A DNA stretch of 29,325 nt from Amoebophrya sp. AT5.2 (taxonomy: Eukaryota; Sar; Dinophyceae; Syndiniales; Amoebophryaceae): positions 1-29,325 of the forward strand of contig RXOD01004086.1 of NCBI GenBank assembly GCA_005223375.1. The letters run 5' to 3'. This document shows, piece by piece, positions 25,470-29,325 of this stretch. Made by a program: the position numbers and the translations under genes. The stretch's first letter is position 1, and each line of letters begins with the position of its first letter. Below the pieces are notes generated by a model that saw nothing but the letters and a program-made list of their open reading frames with translations, did no database searches and was not told the DNA's origin.

Positions 25470-26265
25470 CTAAGGCTCAAGAACTAATATTCGACGTTAA
25501 ACTTTCATCTTTCTGTTGTTGATGCTGGAATTAAGTAGATAAAAGTAAAAACCGCTGACTTGTTCGTTGTTCGTTTGTGATTCTGATCGAGCAGCAGATA
25601 CTAGAATAACTACAGCCACAACAGCTCCGTTTGACACCCCTAGCACAGAATCATGATGCATGGAAATGTATATTCGCAGTATAATCTCGAAGTGCGGTCT
25701 AAGTGGGTACCACAGAATACACTTTTTTGTTTGCGCATACTATTGAGTCACACGACAGTGAATTGCAGCTACGAACGCGCATTTAGGGATACAGCTTACG
25801 TTTCTTTTCGTTGAGGCAGGTTGGCGTGCACCTCCGCGTCAATTCCACTTGCTACTAGTTGTAGCCCTCTCGCAACTTGATTGGTCACTTGGGCAGTAGC
25901 GAGAAAAGAGTGCAGCTATGCCCAATCCGCAGCGGATGCTGAGGCGGACAACAACGACAATTCAACAAATCGAACTACACTGAAATCACACAATGCGCAG
26001 AAAACTAGTGGTTGCGTCTTCTAAGCTCAAAATTTAGAATTAAAGCAGGTCTTAAAATTGTAGCCCGGTTAATACTGTAAAGCATGTCTTGTTTACGTAG
26101 ACGCAAACAACTGAAAAGCCCCGTCTTCAAGAAAATCGTCGATTTTCTCGTGAAACCACACAGGATACATTCGTGGTCAAGTATTTACGGCAGGATCATT
26201 TCTAGGCGGAAAAATTATGAAGGAGACAATTGGTATACACAAACGGGCTTGGTAGAAGCTTTGCT

Positions 26266-26553
26266 ATGGGGTACTACGTAATAAATCAGCACTCTTCGAA
26301 ACATGTCGAGAGTCGTACCGGTACCCCTACGGTTTTAAAATATCTTCCCCAGCAGCGTCGAGCCGTCCTGGTGACACAGTCTCGACTACAAGGTCCGTAT
26401 ACAGATCGGAGGCGCAGCCAGATCGAAGGCGCTACGATAAAACAAACCGATATCCTGATCCCCCGCCTTTTATCCGATTATCTTAGGCTTGCAGATGAGT
26501 GCAAAACTTGGTACTCTAGTACAATCTTCCACGTGGCGATGCTGGATTTCTGA
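26266..26553 (+). CDS. Weak plus-strand ORF (95 aa)
   Basis: From ATG at 26266 the frame encodes 95 residues ending TWYSSTIFHVAMLDF and TGA. The middle (QSRLQGPYTDRRRSQIEG, TDILIPRLLSDYLRLADE) is passably protein-like. There is no recognisable family, no neighbour on this strand and no upstream signal I can name, so chance is the likeliest explanation. Confidence 0.12.
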   Translation: MGYYVINQHSSKHVESRTGTPTVLKYLPQQRRAVLVTQSRLQGPYTDRRRSQIEGATIKQTDILIPRLLSDYLRLADECKTWYSSTIFHVAMLDF

Positions 26554-26554
26554 A

Positions 26555-26589
<35 letters not shown>
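26555..26589. repeat. Hexanucleotide microsatellite (GCTGTT)n
   Basis: Five perfect GCTGTT units and a partial sixth run from 26555 to 26589. On the minus strand one frame reads as an 11-residue Gln run inside a 70-codon ORF without other support, so it is best treated as a simple repeat in spacer DNA. Confidence 0.95.
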
Positions 26590-26936
26590 GATGTGCTGCC
26601 GCTGCCAAACCCTATTTTGTTTCTGCGGAGCTGTGTACTAGGACGGGCCGCAACTGCCCGGTATGAATGGCTCTTCCGAGGTAGACCCATTCAATGGAAA
26701 GTGTATTGCTCGAAATGCGGCCGTTCCGATTCCGGGCGCTTTCTCTACCACTCGCTTTTCTACATCAGTCACACATCCCCGATGAGTGATCCCGACATAC
26801 TTCTCTCGCTCATCAGATTCTTCAGAGCTACGCGTGAAGGTCGAGGTGAACGTAGTAAGTTGTGAATGTGGATATTACTTTTGCTTACATAGACAGAGAC
26901 TTACTAATCTCTCATCGGGCCAGATAGCTCCATCGC

Positions 26937-29325
26937 CTACATCCTCGCGTACACCCAGGGCGCGAGTTTTCTGCCGCTCGCCGGTGCCTTCACTTCGATG
27001 AAGTTTGGCGAGTCTACGCTGTAGCTCTGCTTGTAGCGCAGCTCCCCGTTCGTTTTGTCGAAGCGGAAGACGCAGATGCAGTTGCTGTCCTGGTTGGCCG
27101 AGAAGACGTAGTCGCCAGTGGTCGAAAACTTGAAGTGGCGCGGCGTGTGCCCCCCGATGTCGTAATAGCCCGCGTTGATCAGGAGCCCTCCTTCCACGAT
27201 CTGGTACACGGCGATGGAGTCGTGCCCGCGGTTGGATACCAGCACCCACTTCCCGCTGGGATCCACCGCGATTCGTCCGCACGTGTTCATGTTCTTCGGA
27301 AAGGCGGCGGGGAGGGTGGAGATCTCCTGGATCTTCTCGAGGCAGGGCGCGCACTCGAGCTGCTTCGGGTCCCGAACACTCGGGACGGTGTTGTGGAGTC
27401 TCTCGAACGCCTCCAGAACGCGATACTCGTCGAACCGAAGCACGACGATGGAAGAAGCAAGCTCGTTCACGACGTAGCCTTTGGAGAAAAAAATCGCGCT
27501 GGGCTCCACAGAATGAATGATGTTGGAGCGAATGTTGAACTTAGACTTAGAGCTAGACGAGCCGACGTCGAAGCAAAGAAATAAGCTAAGAAATACACAC
27601 TTTCTAGGCGGAGAAATCGCATACGCATAGGAAATGAGTCAGTACAGACATCCAACTGCGGGTGGAACTCCAGGTATCTGGGTCCTGCTTCTGCCCCGCA
27701 GCTGATCGTACCGCAGTATCGCGCGCTGCCGTTGTTCTCGTCGAAGGCGAACTGTTTAATGACCCCTTCCCCAAGATCCGGCACGAACGCCATCCTGCCG
27801 AACGTCGGGTCGAACACGCACGCGTGCGCATGGCTTTCTTAGAAAGATCCAAGATGCTAGATAAAAGTGTGGGCAACCCCCCTAAAAAAGCCCAGAACTA
27901 TCTTTCTAGGAAGACACACTGAGCAGGATTCTGGAATGCGCCAACTGATGGCGTGACGCCGCTCCAGAAAGCCACCTACGGCAGTGGCCACAAAAAACGC
28001 GGAATGTCGGCCTGTAACATATGCTACAGGCCGGCACTCTGCGAAAAGTAGCTCATCATCGGCATAAGCCCGAACAGAATCCCAAGAAAACACCTTGGTT
28101 AAGCTTCGAGTTCAGAACATGGTTTGCAAACACGCTGCTTCCCCGAGATCCGGCACGAACGCCATCCTGCCGAAAGTCGGGTCGAGCACACACATGCTGT
28201 TAACATGTCACTGGGGGGATTCACGGGCTTCGAACCACGCTTACGTCACGATAGATGATCAACGGTAAAAGCTAAACGGCTAAAAGAAACTACTGCTGCA
28301 GCCAAGCCCGGGTTTAATTATCGTGGCTAGAGCACCGGCCTAAACCGTCAGCCGAAGCGTCGGACCAACTTAAGTTTGCGCATCATGCTGTTAACATCTA
28401 TGGATCTATCGTAACTTTCATCGAACCGGTGCTTCGAGTGTGGGTCGTTGCCGTGGGCCTCGCGCTTCTTCTCGGCATTGTTCCCGGGAATTTGTGACTT
28501 CGTGCCGTCGTTGGTGAGAAAGAGGCCCTCCTCGTCGATGGCAATCGAAGTCATGGTGGAGTCCCAGTAGTTCACGACGAGAATGTACCGGAGGTCGTGC
28601 GAGAGCTGGTGGTCGAGCAGGTGGTTAAAATCAACGTAGGCATTAGGAAGTCAATGAAAATGATGCGCATACTAGGAGGTAAGGGTATACTATACTGCTA
28701 CTTGATTTGTTTGTTCATGTTCATCCACCTTTCGAACATTTTCTTACATATTATACATGCAGGAGCCGATGAAACGCAGGTAGGGGATGGCGAAGCCCAC
28801 GCCTCCTCTGAGAAGCGATATAGATATACCGAGATGTAGCACGCGCTTCGGCCGTGCGTGCTCACTTTCCCGAGTTCGCGCAGCTGCCCCGTGACGGGAC
28901 ACAGCCGAAATGCGAACAGCCAGCCGTTCTCGTGAATCGACTCGGTCACGACGTACAGGATGTTCTTCTTCGGATGACTCCGCACAAACGCGGCGTTCTC
29001 GAACTCCTTATTCAATCCCGCAGACACGTTCAGCTTGGTCAATCGACCGGACGCGTGGTCAAGCCCAAACACCGTCATCGTGTGCGCAGCCGGAGTGCCT
29101 GTTGTTCGGGGGAGGTGGTGTGTTTTTGACTGTTGCAGAGATGGAGAGCTTGAGCTTCTATCTTCATGATCAACATCATTTTCGACCTTCGCATACACAT
29201 TGACATTCCTTTGCTCATATAAAAGGTCGAGCCGACAACAGATAAAGATAGGATTTGACCCGGCGAATTTGAGCAGCCCCGGACTGCATCGAAAACAACA
29301 ACAAGTAAGCTGAAACATTTGCAAC
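26937..29325 (-). CDS. Lactonase-family seven-bladed beta-propeller protein (6-phosphogluconolactonase-like), 5' end missing
   Basis: Exons 29098-28830, 28605-28415, 27833-27646 and 27478-26937 join in phases 0, 2 and 1 to give about 396 residues. The protein shows serial propeller-blade signatures of the YbhE-type lactonase family: AHTMTVFGLDHASGRL, DLRYILVVNYWDSTMTSI, SHAHACVFDPTFGRMAFVPD, GPRYLEFHPQLDVCYVVNEL, IAVDPSGKWVLVSNRGHDSI and PRHFKFSTTGDYVFSANQDS. Family members include cytosolic 6-phosphogluconolactonase of the pentose phosphate pathway and cycloisomerase-like enzymes; the exact substrate cannot be told here. Each join restores the spacing expected for a blade, which supports the splice sites. 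The stop is TAG at 26937-26939. The first exon begins at an acceptor (acaacag|GC), and the start codon with about 15-20 residues lies beyond the right edge. No transit peptide can be judged. Confidence 0.92.
27479..27645 (-). other. Lactonase intron c-d
   Basis: This 167-nt GT-AG intron (GTCT|gtactgac ... ctccaaag|GCTAC) is in phase 1. The join gives FHPQLDVCYVVNEL, exactly the spacing of the family motif. It is AT-richer than the exons and has no terminal repeats. Confidence 0.85.
28008..28033. repeat. 9-bp inverted repeat in lactonase intron
   Basis: CGGCCTGTA and TACAGGCCG flank an 8-nt loop (acatatgc). It lies mid-intron and could form a hairpin in the pre-mRNA. I know of no function. 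Confidence 0.85.
28139..28206. repeat. Intronic copy of lactonase exon c fused to the intron's 5' segment
   Basis: Plus-strand 28139-28194 matches exon 27767-27822 with about five differences. It still encodes DPTFGRMAFVPDLGE on the minus strand. It is directly preceded, in the transcribed direction, by ATGTTAACAGCATG (28206-28193), an exact copy of 28397-28384 near the intron's start. The frame stops soon after, so it is more likely a duplication relic than a usable exon. Confidence 0.85.
28606..28829 (-). other. Lactonase intron a-b
   Basis: This 224-nt GT-AG intron (ATCTCG|gtatat ... gaccaccag|CTCTCG) is in phase 0. The join gives ACYISLSHDLRYILVVNYWDS, which has the same length as the family's blade motif. 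A more proximal, non-AG boundary before GTTGATTTT would add residues and break that spacing, so I prefer the AG. Confidence 0.75.
29099..29325 (-). other. Probable intron at right edge of lactonase gene
   Basis: Sequence upstream of acaacag|GC stays open in one frame, but its translation is Cys- and Ser-rich and unlike a lactonase N-terminus. The base composition is also AT-richer. I read it as intron continuing beyond the window. Confidence 0.5.

Larger units (their letters stand above)
25470..26936. other. AT-rich intergenic region
   Basis: This region of about 1.47 kb lies between the tentative small gene and the lactonase stop. Its composition is AT-rich and typical of spacers in this window. 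It holds a hexanucleotide microsatellite and one modest plus-strand frame (26266-26553). I found no tRNA-like fold or conserved motif. Confidence 0.5.
27834..28414 (-). other. Non-canonical lactonase intron with direct-repeat ends and inverted termini
   Basis: The exons must join as GATGAAAG|CCATGCG (FDE-SHAHACVFD) to keep the frame and family motif. GAAAG occurs at both boundaries (28419-28415 and 27838-27834). Just inside, TTACGATAGATCC at the 5' end pairs with GGATCTTTCTAA at the 3' end. No GT donor exists at the required place, so splicing is non-canonical, with the exact cut ambiguous within GAAAG. The 581-nt interior holds a partial exon copy and a 9-bp hairpin. This is the signature described for introner elements. 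Confidence 0.75.

Noticed and set aside
26478..26690. Minus-strand ORF with a run of 11 Gln
   Set aside because: The Gln run is explained by the hexanucleotide microsatellite, and the rest has no protein-like features.
28139..28206. Intronic exon c copy as a functional alternative exon
   Set aside because: The motif residues SHAHA are lost and the frame stops shortly after the copy, so inclusion would truncate the protein.
28207..28290. TTCGAA-containing stretch resembling a tRNA T-loop
   Set aside because: The flanking bases do not form a 5-bp T-stem, and no acceptor or anticodon stem can be drawn on either strand.

Overview
The window looks like nuclear DNA from a protist. Genes are split by spliceosomal introns, most of them GT-AG. 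Exons are GC-rich and encode long low-complexity tracts, while the DNA between genes is clearly AT-richer. Every confidently called gene lies on the minus strand. The short introns, one-directional gene order, degenerate EF-hand-like helices and introns bounded by inverted or direct repeats all suggest an alveolate. A parasitic dinoflagellate of the Amoebophrya/Syndiniales type is the best guess, because repeat-bounded 'introner' introns are reported there. This assignment is inference; no marker gene proves it.

Layout from right to left, in the direction of transcription. (1) 29325-26937: the 3' part of a lactonase-family seven-bladed beta-propeller gene, like YbhE-type 6-phosphogluconolactonase. 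It is reconstructed as four exons whose phases agree. One intron is non-canonical and is bounded by a GAAAG direct repeat and short inverted repeats. (2) 26936-25470: AT-rich DNA with no gene I can support. (3) 25469-24699: a tentative small minus-strand gene of four short exons. (4) 24384-22188: a two-exon gene for a 681-residue protein with a disordered N-terminus, a degenerate EF-hand-like helical region and a coiled-coil C-terminus. (5) 22187-21356: an AT-rich spacer with a tentative small plus-strand gene. (6) 21355-27: one giant gene reconstructed as six exons whose phases are all compatible. It encodes about 4,087 residues with three predicted membrane segments, a VWA-like domain with a MIDAS-type DTSAV motif, beta-rich repeats, a PA-like domain split by a 7.8-kb intron, and an EGF-like cysteine cluster. 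It is probably a large surface or endomembrane protein.

The most unusual material is in the introns. Three introns of the giant gene have inverted-repeat arms at or near both splice sites. In two of these the arm carries the 5' splice-site sequence itself, so antisense copies of GGTAAG lie beside the acceptor. Two introns contain decayed copies of a neighbouring exon. The 7.8-kb intron is as GC-rich as exons, is bounded by a TACAGGT direct repeat, and holds a diverged 240-bp repeat pair, a perfect 19-bp foldback and several open frames of uncertain meaning. I read the region as a place where repeat-driven intron gain can be seen at several stages. That reading rests on the sequence only; RNA reads would settle the splice junctions.
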